7,520 nt of DNA from Pseudomonadota bacterium (GCA_023437755.1 JAEZFJ010000447.1:1-7520), one strand, 5' to 3'. Shown: positions 1-6,453, counted from the first letter of the stretch. Notes: generated by a model not told the origin, from the sequence alone. Made by a program: numbers and translations.

Positions 1-44
1 CACTCGACTAGTCGTCGGCAGCGTCTGATGTGTATAAGAGTCAG
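1..44 (+). other. Illumina Nextera adapter with i5 index (non-genomic contamination)
   Basis: These bases match a synthetic sequencing adapter and are not host DNA. Positions 12-25 read TCGTCGGCAGCGTC, the Nextera read-1 adapter core. Positions 26-44 match the 19-bp Tn5 mosaic end AGATGTGTATAAGAGACAG except for A to T at 26 and at 41. Positions 4-11 read TCGACTAG, which I recall as Nextera XT v2 i5 index S513, and positions 1-3 (CAC) fit the end of the P5 arm that precedes the index. The order P5 tail, index, adapter, mosaic end is exactly that of a library molecule. The two mismatches are probably read or assembly errors. Annotation should begin at base 45. Confidence 0.96.
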
Positions 45-253
45 GTGCCGAGTTGGGCTTCCACCTCGGCCAATGCCGTGCGGGCGCTGGCGTCCGAAGA
101 GACGTCGCAGGACAGGTTGAGGGTGCCGTTCTCAGCCGGGTTGAGGTCGAGCACGGCCACGCGCGCCCCGTCCTGTTGCAACCTCGCGGTGACCGCTGCG
201 CCCAGCCCGGAGGCACCACCGGTCACGATCGCTGCTTGTCCGTTGATCTGCAC
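45..253 (-). CDS. Short-chain dehydrogenase/reductase, 3-hydroxyacyl-CoA dehydrogenase-like, C-terminally truncated by contig end
   Basis: This is the N-terminal 69-70 residues of an NAD(P)-binding Rossmann oxidoreductase of the classical SDR family, which is usually about 250 residues long. Visible are the dinucleotide motif TGGASGLG (residues 11-18), an Asp at the end of the second strand (D36, which in this family favours NAD over NADP) and the D50-V51 pair that contacts the adenine ring. The Ser-Tyr-Lys catalytic part is missing because the contig ends. The in-frame stop at 41-43 lies in the adapter and arises from its A-to-T mismatch at 41, so it is not a real terminus. The start is GTG at 251-253, with AGGAG 3 nt upstream; that Shine-Dalgarno abuts the stop of the upstream ligase gene, leaving a 6-nt gap, so the two are surely cotranscribed. 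The opening residues resemble type II (HSD10-like) 3-hydroxyacyl-CoA dehydrogenases. Beside a ligase and a hydratase, it is inferred to oxidise an aryl-3-hydroxypropionyl-CoA. The exact substrate is a guess. Confidence 0.88.
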
Positions 254-259
254 CTGCTC

Positions 260-2116
260 CTACTCCTCGATCGAGATGACCCGGGCACTGCCCCGGTAGA
301 TTTCGGCGGCCTCATCGGCGCGGTTGGACAGCACCTGGCGCTGGTTGATCGAGCCCTTGTCGGTGACTTCGCCGCGGTCGATCTCCGGGGGGCGAGCCAT
401 GAGGATGATGCGGCGGATCAGGGTGGAGGAGCCGGTGCTGGTGCGGGCAAGGCTGCGCAGCTTGTCGGCAAAGGCTGCGCGCACCGCCGGATGGCTCACC
501 AGTGCTTCGCCTTCAAGGTTATCGTCGCCGGCGAGTTCGCGTGCCAGTCGGAGGTCGGGGAAAACCAGACCGCCGAGGAATTCCTCATCGAGCCCGGTCA
601 GCGCCACGTCCTTCACAAGGCCGTCGAAGTGGTCGATGAAGCCGGTGCGCAGGCGTCCGACATTCACCCAGGTGCCGGTGCGAAGCTTGAAGTTCTCGGC
701 GGTGCGGCCGTCGAAATAGAACCCCTGGTAAACATCGTCCGGGTCGGCGAACCGCAGCGCGTCGCCGAGATTGTAGAAACCCTCGTCATCGAATGCCTTG
801 GCAGTCAGCTCCGGCTGCTTCCAGTAGCCGGGAGTGATGTTGGGGCCCTTGAGCCGGGCTTCCAGCTTGTCGCCGACCGGCACCAGCTTGAGGGTGATGC
901 CCTTGGCGGGGATGCCCACGTTTCCGGCCCGCTTGGCCTCGATGGTGCACATCAGCGAGAAGGGCGCGGTCTCGGTGGAGCCGAGGCCGGAGGCGATCAG
1001 CACGCGTTCGCCGGTGGCTTCAACCGACTGGCGCTGCAACGCTTCCCAGGTGTGCTGGCCCAGACCGGCGCCCGCATACATCAGCATCTTCACGCGGGAG
1101 AAGAAGGTGTCGCGCAGTGTGTGATCGCGGTCGAAGGCGTGGACCATCTCCTCATAGCCGCGCGGCACGTTGAAGAACCAGGTGGGCGCAATTTCGGCGA
1201 GGTTGCGCAGGGTCTTGCCGATGCCGGCGGGGGTGGGACGGCCATCATCGATATAGAGGGTGCCGCCGTTGAACAGCACCATGAAGAACACCTTGTTGCC
1301 TCCGGCGGTGTGATTCCACGGCGTCCAGTCCAGCACGACCGGTGGTTCATCCTGGACGAAGGCATAGCAGTCGCGGATCATCATCTGGTTGGCCGCGATC
1401 ATGCCATTGGTGTTGATCACTGCCTTGGGCGAGCCGGTAGAGCCGGAGGTGAAAAGCCACTTGGCGATGGTGTCCGGCCGCACCGCGGCGGCGGCGGCAT
1501 CCGCTGCGGAGCCCGGCTCGGTGGCCAGCAGTTCGCTGAACAGCATCGCGCCCGCCCGGGGCCGATTGCGCGTGACCGCGACAGCCGTGTCATCGAACAC
1601 GGTGCCCAGCGCGCGGGCGAAGGCGTCGCCATCGGCGGCGAAAACCAGGCCAGGGTTCAGCAGGCTCTTGATTTCGCGGAGCTTGCTGAAGTCGGTCGAT
1701 ACCAGCGAGTAAGCTTCCGAGAGGGCGGAGTAGGGGATGCCGACCAAGATGCAGGCGAGCGCCAACTGCGCGTGCTCGATGTCGTTGCCCGACAGGATCA
1801 GGACGGGCCGTTCGGTCGACAGCCCGAGGTCGATAAGCTTCTGGCCCAGCCTGCGGGCGCGCTCCAGCATCTCCCGATAGGAAAGCCGGCGCCATTCTCC
1901 GTCTGCTCCCCGGTCCGCGATAAAGGTGTGGTCCGGGGTGGTTTCGGCCCAGTGCCGCAGCCGGTCTGCGATCCGCTCGGGTGGCGGCGGCAGGTCCCCC
2001 AGTTGTCGGACATAGATGGTGCCATCCGGCCGGCGGTCGACTTCGATCTGCGGCTCCCAGTACCGCGCCTGGCGCAGTGCTGCGGTCGCAACGGATTGTT
2101 GGTTCAGCGCCGTCAA
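260..2116 (-). CDS. fcs: Feruloyl-CoA synthase-like acyl-CoA ligase (AMP-forming)
   Basis: A 618-residue ANL-superfamily adenylating enzyme that activates a carboxylic acid with ATP and CoA to give an acyl-CoA, in the cytoplasm. Visible in order: the phosphate-binding loop TSGSTGSPK (223-231), an aromatic-rich WTPWNHTAGG segment (264-273), GLGSTETAP (377-385), the FYNLGD motif with its ATP-binding Asp (447-452), the hinge stretch GFYFDGRTAENFK (465-477) and a C-terminal GEVTDKGSINQ (582-592), whose K587 is the likely adenylation lysine. That variant of the terminal motif, and the length of about 620, are typical of the feruloyl-CoA synthase group rather than ordinary fatty acyl-CoA ligases. 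The start is TTG at 2114-2116: an in-frame TGA lies directly upstream, the first in-frame ATG is residue 83, and GGAGG sits 5 nt upstream (2122-2126). It is divergent from the crotonase gene and followed by an SDR gene. The substrate is inferred to be ferulate, p-coumarate or a related phenylpropenoate; another aryl or alkyl acid cannot be excluded. Confidence 0.9.
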   Translation of the reverse strand: MTALNQQSVATAALRQARYWEPQIEVDRRPDGTIYVRQLGDLPPPPERIADRLRHWAETTPDHTFIADRGADGEWRRLSYREMLERARRLGQKLIDLGLSTERPVLILSGNDIEHAQLALACILVGIPYSALSEAYSLVSTDFSKLREIKSLLNPGLVFAADGDAFARALGTVFDDTAVAVTRNRPRAGAMLFSELLATEPGSAADAAAAAVRPDTIAKWLFTSGSTGSPKAVINTNGMIAANQMMIRDCYAFVQDEPPVVLDWTPWNHTAGGNKVFFMVLFNGGTLYIDDGRPTPAGIGKTLRNLAEIAPTWFFNVPRGYEEMVHAFDRDHTLRDTFFSRVKMLMYAGAGLGQHTWEALQRQSVEATGERVLIASGLGSTETAPFSLMCTIEAKRAGNVGIPAKGITLKLVPVGDKLEARLKGPNITPGYWKQPELTAKAFDDEGFYNLGDALRFADPDDVYQGFYFDGRTAENFKLRTGTWVNVGRLRTGFIDHFDGLVKDVALTGLDEEFLGGLVFPDLRLARELAGDDNLEGEALVSHPAVRAAFADKLRSLARTSTGSSTLIRRIILMARPPEIDRGEVTDKGSINQRQVLSNRADEAAEIYRGSARVISIEE

Positions 2117-2152
2117 TCACCCCTCCCTGAGTTCCGGTTCGCCAGAGCGTGC

Positions 2153-2158
2153 TTGACA
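2153..2158 (+). promoter_or_regulatory. Candidate sigma-70 -35 element (TTGACA) of the crotonase operon
   Basis: TTGACA is a 6/6 match to the -35 consensus, preceded by C as in many alphaproteobacterial promoters, and lies 52 bp upstream of the crotonase start. No good -10 hexamer occurs at the standard 16-18 nt spacing (2175-2182). TAGTAA at 2180-2185 is weak and spaced 21 nt. The -10 area would overlap the inverted repeat at 2177-2197, consistent with repression by blocking polymerase. The promoter is inferred, not proven. Confidence 0.42.
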
Positions 2159-2176
2159 TTCAATACGGAGATTGTC

Positions 2177-2197
2177 CACTAGTAAACTAAATTAGTG
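2177..2197. promoter_or_regulatory. Candidate MarR-family operator (imperfect 21-bp inverted repeat)
   Basis: The outer arms CACTA (2177-2181) and TAGTG (2193-2197) are perfectly complementary around a centre at 2187, and 7 of 10 positions pair overall. Nested inside are a perfect ACTAA-A-TTAGT repeat (2186-2196) and the palindrome ACTAGT (2178-2183). MarR proteins bind AT-rich imperfect palindromes of about this length in divergent promoters next to their own operon. A MarR gene lies in the downstream operon. The match of size, symmetry and position supports the call; binding is inferred. Confidence 0.45.
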
Positions 2198-2210
2198 TGA
2201 GGACGATGGG

Positions 2211-2990
2211 ATGGCGGCGCTGATCACCTATGAACTCGACGGGGAGGTCGCCCTCATTGGCTTCAATCGTCCGGAAAAGCGTAATGCCATCTCCGACGCG
2301 GTGATCGAGGCTCTGGCGGTGGCGGTTGACCGGGCTTCGGATGAAGCCAAGGCGGCGGTGCTGCACGGCCACGGCAAGCATTTCTGCGCCGGTCTCGATC
2401 TGGCCGAGCATTCCGAGCGGGATCTCATTGGAGCCATCAAGAACTCGCGGCGCTGGCACCGGGTTTTCGACCAGATCGAACGCGGTAGCATTCCCTTCGT
2501 TTCCGCCCTTCATGGCGCCGTAGTCGGCGGCGGGCTGGAGATCGCCTCTGCCACCCATGTGCGCGTGGCGGACGCCACCACCCGATTTGCCTTGCCCGAA
2601 GGGCAGCGGGGCATCTTTGTGGGGGGCGGTGGATCGGTGCGGATCGCGCGGCTCATCAATCACGCCAACATGGCCGACATGATGCTCACGGGGCGGGTGC
2701 ATTCCGCCGAGGAGGGGCACCGCATCGGGCTCTGCCAGTATCTGGTGGAAGCAGGGGAAGCGCTCGAGAGAGCCAAGGATCTGGCCCGCCGCGCAGCCTC
2801 CAATGCGCCGCTGAGCAACTATGCCATCATCAACGCGCTGCCGCGGATCCAGGACATGGGGCAGGACGATGGACTGTTCGTCGAGGCGCTGATGTCGTCG
2901 ATCACCACCGCGACGCCGGAGGCGCGCGAGCGCCTTCGCGCCTTCCTGGAAGGTCGGGCGGAACGGCTCATCCCCAAGGATCAGGTCTGA
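2211..2990 (+). CDS. Crotonase/enoyl-CoA hydratase family protein, probable (hydroxy)cinnamoyl-CoA hydratase
   Basis: A 259-residue crotonase-fold protein, the usual length for the family. The oxyanion-hole segments are visible as HFCAGLDL (57-64) and HGAVVGGGLEIA (101-112). The two acidic residues of classical enoyl-CoA hydratases appear present: E110 in GGGLE (equivalent to rat Glu144) and E130 in LPEGQRG (equivalent to Glu164). Hydroxycinnamoyl-CoA hydratase-lyases of the Pseudomonas type keep only the second glutamate, as I recall, with Ser at the first place. Simple hydration is therefore the likelier chemistry, but retro-aldol cleavage cannot be excluded. The start is ATG 2211 with GAGGA 7 nt upstream; an ATG at 2206 is out of frame. 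It is the first gene of the plus-strand operon, and its stop overlaps the MarR start by one base (TGATG), implying coupled translation. Next to a feruloyl-CoA-synthase-like ligase and an SDR, it fits the side-chain hydration step of hydroxycinnamate breakdown. Confidence 0.88.
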   Translation: MAALITYELDGEVALIGFNRPEKRNAISDAVIEALAVAVDRASDEAKAAVLHGHGKHFCAGLDLAEHSERDLIGAIKNSRRWHRVFDQIERGSIPFVSALHGAVVGGGLEIASATHVRVADATTRFALPEGQRGIFVGGGGSVRIARLINHANMADMMLTGRVHSAEEGHRIGLCQYLVEAGEALERAKDLARRAASNAPLSNYAIINALPRIQDMGQDDGLFVEALMSSITTATPEARERLRAFLEGRAERLIPKDQV

Positions 2991-3460
2991 TGGGTTTGAG
3001 CAGGGGTGCTCTCGATGAACTGATCGGCCTCAAGCTGAGGTTGACCCAGTTGCACTTCTTTGCGGTGTACTACGCCGAGTTTGGGCCGCTGGGGATCACC
3101 CCGGCCGAATACGCCATTCTCGAACTGGTGGCTGAGAACCCCGGCACCCGGCAGGGCGTGCTTGCCGAAGCGCTCAGCATCAAGCGCTCGAACATGACCA
3201 AGGTGGTCCGTGGGCTCGAGGACCGTGGGCTGCTGCGACGCGCGGTGCCGATCGATGATGCGCGGGCCGTGGAACTGAGCCTCACCGCCGCGGGGGAGGC
3301 GCTGCGCCAGCAACTGGCCGCCAGCATGCGGCGCAACGATCGGCTTGCGGCCTCTGCGCTGGACGCCGGGGAACAGGCCGAGTTGCTGCGCCTGCTGGAC
3401 AAGCTGCTGGCTGCAGGCGCCGGCCGCGAGCTGACCGGAATGGAGCTTTCCGATGGTTGA
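2990..3460 (+). CDS. MarR-family transcriptional regulator
   Basis: A 156-residue protein with a MarR winged helix-turn-helix. The dimerisation helix is at the N terminus (about 5-30), ITPAEYAILELVAENPG (36-52) leads into the recognition region around LAEALSIKRSNMTKVVRGLE (58-77), and the wing carries DDARAVELSLTAAG (89-102), the D-x-R ... L-x-L-T signature of the family. Long helices follow to the end. The ATG shares its A with the crotonase stop and has AAGGA 9 nt upstream. Encoded inside a probable hydroxycinnamate operon, it is inferred to repress the divergent ligase and crotonase promoters and to respond to an aryl-CoA, as CouR (Rhodopseudomonas) does; A. fabrum HcaR is a comparable MarR repressor. 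The inverted repeat at 2177-2197 is the obvious candidate target. The family call is firm; the ligand is inference. Confidence 0.92.
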   Translation: MGLSRGALDELIGLKLRLTQLHFFAVYYAEFGPLGITPAEYAILELVAENPGTRQGVLAEALSIKRSNMTKVVRGLEDRGLLRRAVPIDDARAVELSLTAAGEALRQQLAASMRRNDRLAASALDAGEQAELLRLLDKLLAAGAGRELTGMELSDG

Positions 3461-4337
3461 TTTCGACGCCGTTCGCGCCATTGACATCCACACCCATGCC
3501 GAGGAGCCGTGCGGCACCCATCACGATGACGGCTATGACGAGTTTCAGGGCCACATGAAGCGGTATTTCCGCATGGACCACTCGCCCCAGCCCACCATCG
3601 CTGAAACCGCCCAGTACTTCCGCGAGCGCAACATCGCAGCTTGCATCTTTCCGGTCGACAGCGAGCGCGAGACGGGCTTTCGCCGCTTCAACAACTACGA
3701 AGTGGCCGAGCAGGCGGCGGAACACGCCGACATTCTCATACCGTTCGCCTCCATCGATCCCGCAAAGGGAAAACTCGGCGCCCGGGAGGCGCGAGACCTG
3801 GTCGAGAAATATGGCGTGCAGGGGTTCAAGTTCCACCCGACCATGCAGGGCTTCGAGCCCAACGATCGCTCGGCCTACGTTCTTTACGAGGCGATCGCGG
3901 AAACTGGCAAGCCGGCGCTCTTCCATACTGGCCAGACCGGCGTCGGGGCGGGAATGCCCGGTGGCATGGGGATGAAGCTGCGCTTTTCGAACCCGATGCT
4001 GATCGACGATGTCGCAGCAGACTTTCCGGAGATGCCGATCATCCTCGCGCATCCGTCTTTTCCATGGCAGGAAGAGGCGCTCGCTGTGGCCACGCACAAG
4101 CCCAACGTCTATATCGATCTCAGCGGCTGGTCGCCGAAGTACTTCCCGCCCGTTCTGGTGCGCTATGCCAATACTCTGTTGAAGAACAAGGTGCTTTTCG
4201 GCTCGGATTGGCCAGCGATCACGCCGGACCGGTGGCTGACCGATTTCGAGCAGATCGACATCCGGCCGGAGGTGCGCCCGCTGATTCTGAAGGAGAATGC
4301 CCGACGGCTGCTGCGGGGTGCCGGGCTGCGGGGGTAA
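3453..4337 (+). CDS. Amidohydrolase family (Amidohydrolase_2) TIM-barrel metal-dependent hydrolase or decarboxylase
   Basis: A 294-residue protein of the amidohydrolase superfamily, the branch that includes gamma-resorcylate and ACMS decarboxylases and 2-pyrone-4,6-dicarboxylate hydrolase. Metal-site motifs are all present in order: DIHTH (H13, H15) at the end of strand 1, KFHP (K126, H128), FHTGQ (H158), LAHPSFPW (H200) and FGSDWP (D252). It therefore looks catalytically intact and binds one divalent metal. There is no signal peptide or membrane segment, so it is cytoplasmic. The ATG at 3453 has GGAG 7 nt upstream and overlaps the end of the MarR gene by 8 bp, so it belongs to the same operon. 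The reaction cannot be read from sequence. Candidates in this setting are hydrolytic cleavage of an aryl-beta-ketoacyl-CoA or acid, decarboxylation of an aromatic acid, or opening of a lactone intermediate. The family is certain, the substrate unknown. Confidence 0.9.
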   Translation: MVDFDAVRAIDIHTHAEEPCGTHHDDGYDEFQGHMKRYFRMDHSPQPTIAETAQYFRERNIAACIFPVDSERETGFRRFNNYEVAEQAAEHADILIPFASIDPAKGKLGAREARDLVEKYGVQGFKFHPTMQGFEPNDRSAYVLYEAIAETGKPALFHTGQTGVGAGMPGGMGMKLRFSNPMLIDDVAADFPEMPIILAHPSFPWQEEALAVATHKPNVYIDLSGWSPKYFPPVLVRYANTLLKNKVLFGSDWPAITPDRWLTDFEQIDIRPEVRPLILKENARRLLRGAGLRG

Positions 4338-4547
4338 GTCGGGGTGAGCCCCTGCGTCGGGGTGCGGTGGTTATCATTGCCGAGGCGAGAGGAACAGAGT
4401 TCCGGTGCAATCGCGGCGTAGCATGACTTGAGGGTTATAAGTCGCCTGCCAACTGTGATTTTACGAGGTACGCCGGGTGCCTTAAACCAATCCATGGATG
4501 GCGTAGTTGGCTGCACCGCCATCGGCCTTGGGGGAGGAGAAGCAGCA
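4338..4547 (+). promoter_or_regulatory. 210-bp gap before the TRAP genes, with small inverted repeats
   Basis: No protein is supported here. A frame stays open upstream of DctQ from a TTG at 4428 but lacks any ribosome binding site and encodes no family sequence. Visible structures: GGGG-TGAG-CCCC (4341-4352), a short GC hairpin just after the amidohydrolase stop without a following T-run; the perfect repeat GGAAC-AGA-GTTCC (4391-4403); and GACTT/AAGTC arms separated by 9 nt (4425-4443). TTGAGG at 4428-4433 is a 4/6 match to a -35 box but has no convincing -10. The length and position suit a separate promoter for the TRAP operon, but none can be named. No copy of the ACTAA-TTAGT repeat from the divergent region is present. 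Confidence 0.4.
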
Positions 4548-5090
4548 GTGTTTCAAGACAATTCCGTGCTCGGACGCCTGATCGGCGGGCTTGCCCGCTG
4601 GACAGCCATAGCCGGCGGCGTGGTGCTGATCGCCATGGTCATCATGACCGTGATCAGCATCATCGGCCGGGCGCTGCTGTGGATGGGCCTGCGCCCGATC
4701 ACTGGCGACTATGAACTGATCTCGGTGGGCATGGGCTTTGCCGTCTTCGCCTTCCTGCCCTGGACCCACCTGATGCGCGGTCATGCTTTGGTGTCTTTGC
4801 TGACCGACTCCTTCGGTCCTCGCGTCAATGCCTGGATCCTGGTCATCACCGACGTGATGATGCTGGTGGCCGCTGCATTCATCGCCTGGCGGCTTTATTT
4901 CGGCATGCTGGACAAGTTTGCCTATAATGAAACCACGCTGCTGCTGCGGTTCTCGCTGGGGTGGGCCTATGCGCTTGGGCTCTATGGCGCGGTGGTAATG
5001 GTGGTCGTTGCCGTATTCGTCCTTGGCCGCTCGATCACCAACGCGGTCACCGGCCGGACCGAAGCTGCAGGCGTCGGAGCCCATACATGA
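4548..5090 (+). CDS. TRAP transporter small membrane subunit (DctQ)
   Basis: A 180-residue integral membrane protein of the DctQ family, partner of the large permease in a tripartite ATP-independent periplasmic transporter. Four membrane segments are visible at about 18-40, 54-72, 95-117 and 137-160, and the usual conserved loop RGHALVSLL (77-85) follows helix 2. The start is taken as GTG 4548, because GGAGGAG lies 8 nt upstream (4533-4539) and the first helix then begins at the normal distance. Starts further up (ATG 4494, TTG 4428) would add 18 or 40 residues that lack a ribosome binding site and family resemblance. The stop overlaps the start of the large subunit in ATGA, so translation is coupled. 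It is the first gene of the TRAP set, separated from the catabolic genes by a 210-bp gap. Confidence 0.92.
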   Translation: MFQDNSVLGRLIGGLARWTAIAGGVVLIAMVIMTVISIIGRALLWMGLRPITGDYELISVGMGFAVFAFLPWTHLMRGHALVSLLTDSFGPRVNAWILVITDVMMLVAAAFIAWRLYFGMLDKFAYNETTLLLRFSLGWAYALGLYGAVVMVVVAVFVLGRSITNAVTGRTEAAGVGAHT

Positions 5091-6409
5091 CGCCACTGAT
5101 CCTCGGCCTGTTTGCCATTCCGGTCGTGCTGGTGCTGATCTTCCTGCGCGTGCCGATCGGGCTCGCGATGCTGGGCGTGGGCATTTTCGGAAGCTGGCTG
5201 ATCAGCGGCAGCTTCAATCCGATGATGGCTCAGTTCAAGAACCTGAGCTACTCCACCTTTGCGTCCCACTCCCTGTCCGTCGTGCCTCTGTTCCTGCTGA
5301 TGGGCCAGTTCGCCACCGTCGGGGGGCTTTCGGCGAAGCTGTTCAACGCGGCCGCTGCCTGGCTCGGGCATCGCAAGGGGGGCGTGGCCATGGCAGCGAT
5401 CGGGGCAAGTGCGGGCTTCGGCGCCATCTGTGGCTCCTCGCTTGCCACTGCCGCCACCATGGGCAAGGTCGCACTGCCCGAACTGCGCAAGTACGGCTAT
5501 TCGGGTGCGCTTGCCACCGGCACCGTCGCCGCAGGCGGCACGCTCGGCATCCTGATTCCGCCTTCGGTGATCCTGGTCATTTTCGCGGTCCTCACCGAGC
5601 AGAACATTGCCAAGCTGTTCATGGGAGCCTTCGTTCCCGGCATTCTGGCGGCGATCGGCTATCTGATCGTCATCGCCATCTATGTCCGTGTCCAGCCCGG
5701 TTCGGGGGGGCTGCGCGAGCGGCTCAACTATGCCGAGCGCTTCCGGCAGCTCTGGCAGACCTGGCCGGTGCTGGTGGTCTTCATGCTGGTGATCGGCGGC
5801 ATCTATGCCGGGATCTTCACGCCCACGGAGGCTGCTGCGGTTGGCGCCGCCGGCACGGGGCTCATTGCCCTGGCTTCACGCGGTCTCAATCGTGCCAAGC
5901 TGGTGGAGGCGTGCCTGGCAACCGGTGTGTCGACCGCCATGATTTTTCTGATCGTGCTCGGTGCCGCGGCTCTCAACGGCTTTCTTGCGCTGTCGCAATT
6001 GCCGCAGGTATCGGCCGCATGGGTCGCCGCGCAAGGCTTCAATCCCTGGATCGTCCTGGTGATCGTGCTGGTTTTCTATCTGATCATGGGCTGCTTCATG
6101 GACTCGCTGTCCATGATCCTGCTGACGGTGCCGATCGTCTATCCGATGATGTCGGTGCTCGATTTCGGCCTCACGCCGGACGAGTTCGGCATCTGGTTCG
6201 GTATCCTGGTGCTGATCGTTGTGGAGGTCGGGCTCATCACCCCGCCGGTTGGGATGAACCTGTTCATCATCAACTCCATGGAGCCAGACACGCGGTTGTC
6301 CGCGACCTATCGTGGCGTGATGCCATTCGTGGCCAGCGATATCATCCGTACCGCCATTCTGGTCATGTTTCCGCCCATCACCCTGTGGCTGGTGTGGGTG
6401 CTGTACTAG
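5087..6409 (+). CDS. TRAP transporter large permease subunit (DctM)
   Basis: A 440-residue polytopic inner-membrane protein that carries the substrate path and the sodium-coupled transport step. Family landmarks are GASAGFGAICGSSLATAATMG-type residues (about 109-128), GTVAAGGTLGILIPPSV (about 145-161), FTPTEAAAVGA (about 244-254), MDSLSMILLTVPIVYPM in the C-terminal half and EVGLITPPVGMNLF near the end. The length matches DctM/SiaM-type subunits and no fused DctQ is present. The start is ATG 5087, which overlaps the DctQ stop by 4 bp (ATGA), with GGAG 7 nt upstream. An open frame continuing upstream to 4961 only reflects the overlap with DctQ. It works with DctQ and with the binding protein encoded 74 bp downstream. 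Confidence 0.95.
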   Translation: MTPLILGLFAIPVVLVLIFLRVPIGLAMLGVGIFGSWLISGSFNPMMAQFKNLSYSTFASHSLSVVPLFLLMGQFATVGGLSAKLFNAAAAWLGHRKGGVAMAAIGASAGFGAICGSSLATAATMGKVALPELRKYGYSGALATGTVAAGGTLGILIPPSVILVIFAVLTEQNIAKLFMGAFVPGILAAIGYLIVIAIYVRVQPGSGGLRERLNYAERFRQLWQTWPVLVVFMLVIGGIYAGIFTPTEAAAVGAAGTGLIALASRGLNRAKLVEACLATGVSTAMIFLIVLGAAALNGFLALSQLPQVSAAWVAAQGFNPWIVLVIVLVFYLIMGCFMDSLSMILLTVPIVYPMMSVLDFGLTPDEFGIWFGILVLIVVEVGLITPPVGMNLFIINSMEPDTRLSATYRGVMPFVASDIIRTAILVMFPPITLWLVWVLY

Positions 6410-6453
6410 GTTTGCCGCACCCCGGCGCCCGACAAAGGCCCCGGGACGATATC

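Larger units (their letters stand above)
2117..2210. promoter_or_regulatory. Divergent control region between the ligase and crotonase genes
   Basis: This 94-bp gap separates the starts of the two divergent transcription units and must hold both promoters unless one lies inside a gene. Its crotonase-proximal half, roughly 2152-2199, is clearly AT-richer than the rest of the window. It contains a perfect -35 hexamer on the plus strand and a nested inverted repeat that suits a MarR dimer (listed separately). On the minus strand only weak hexamers are visible (for example TTTACT and TATTGA), so no ligase promoter is called. Shine-Dalgarno sites flank the region: GGAGG for the ligase (2122-2126, minus) and GAGGA for the crotonase (2199-2203, plus). 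Confidence 0.75.

Noticed and set aside
26..44. Tn5 mosaic end as evidence of a resident Tn5/IS50 transposon
   Set aside because: It is joined directly to the synthetic read-1 adapter core and an index, so it is a library artefact and not a biological insertion.
53..2182. 709-codon open frame on the plus strand opposite the ligase gene
   Set aside because: Its translation has no recognisable motif and low complexity rich in Gly, Ala, His and Gln, as expected antisense to a GC-rich gene. The opposite strand carries a full set of adenylating-enzyme motifs.
4341..4352. GGGG-TGAG-CCCC hairpin after the amidohydrolase as a rho-independent terminator
   Set aside because: The stem is only 4 bp and is not followed by a T-run; too weak to call a terminator.
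4428..4547. Upstream extension of DctQ from TTG 4428 or ATG 4494
   Set aside because: Neither has a ribosome binding site. GTG 4548 has GGAGGAG at 8 nt and gives a normal DctQ length and helix position.
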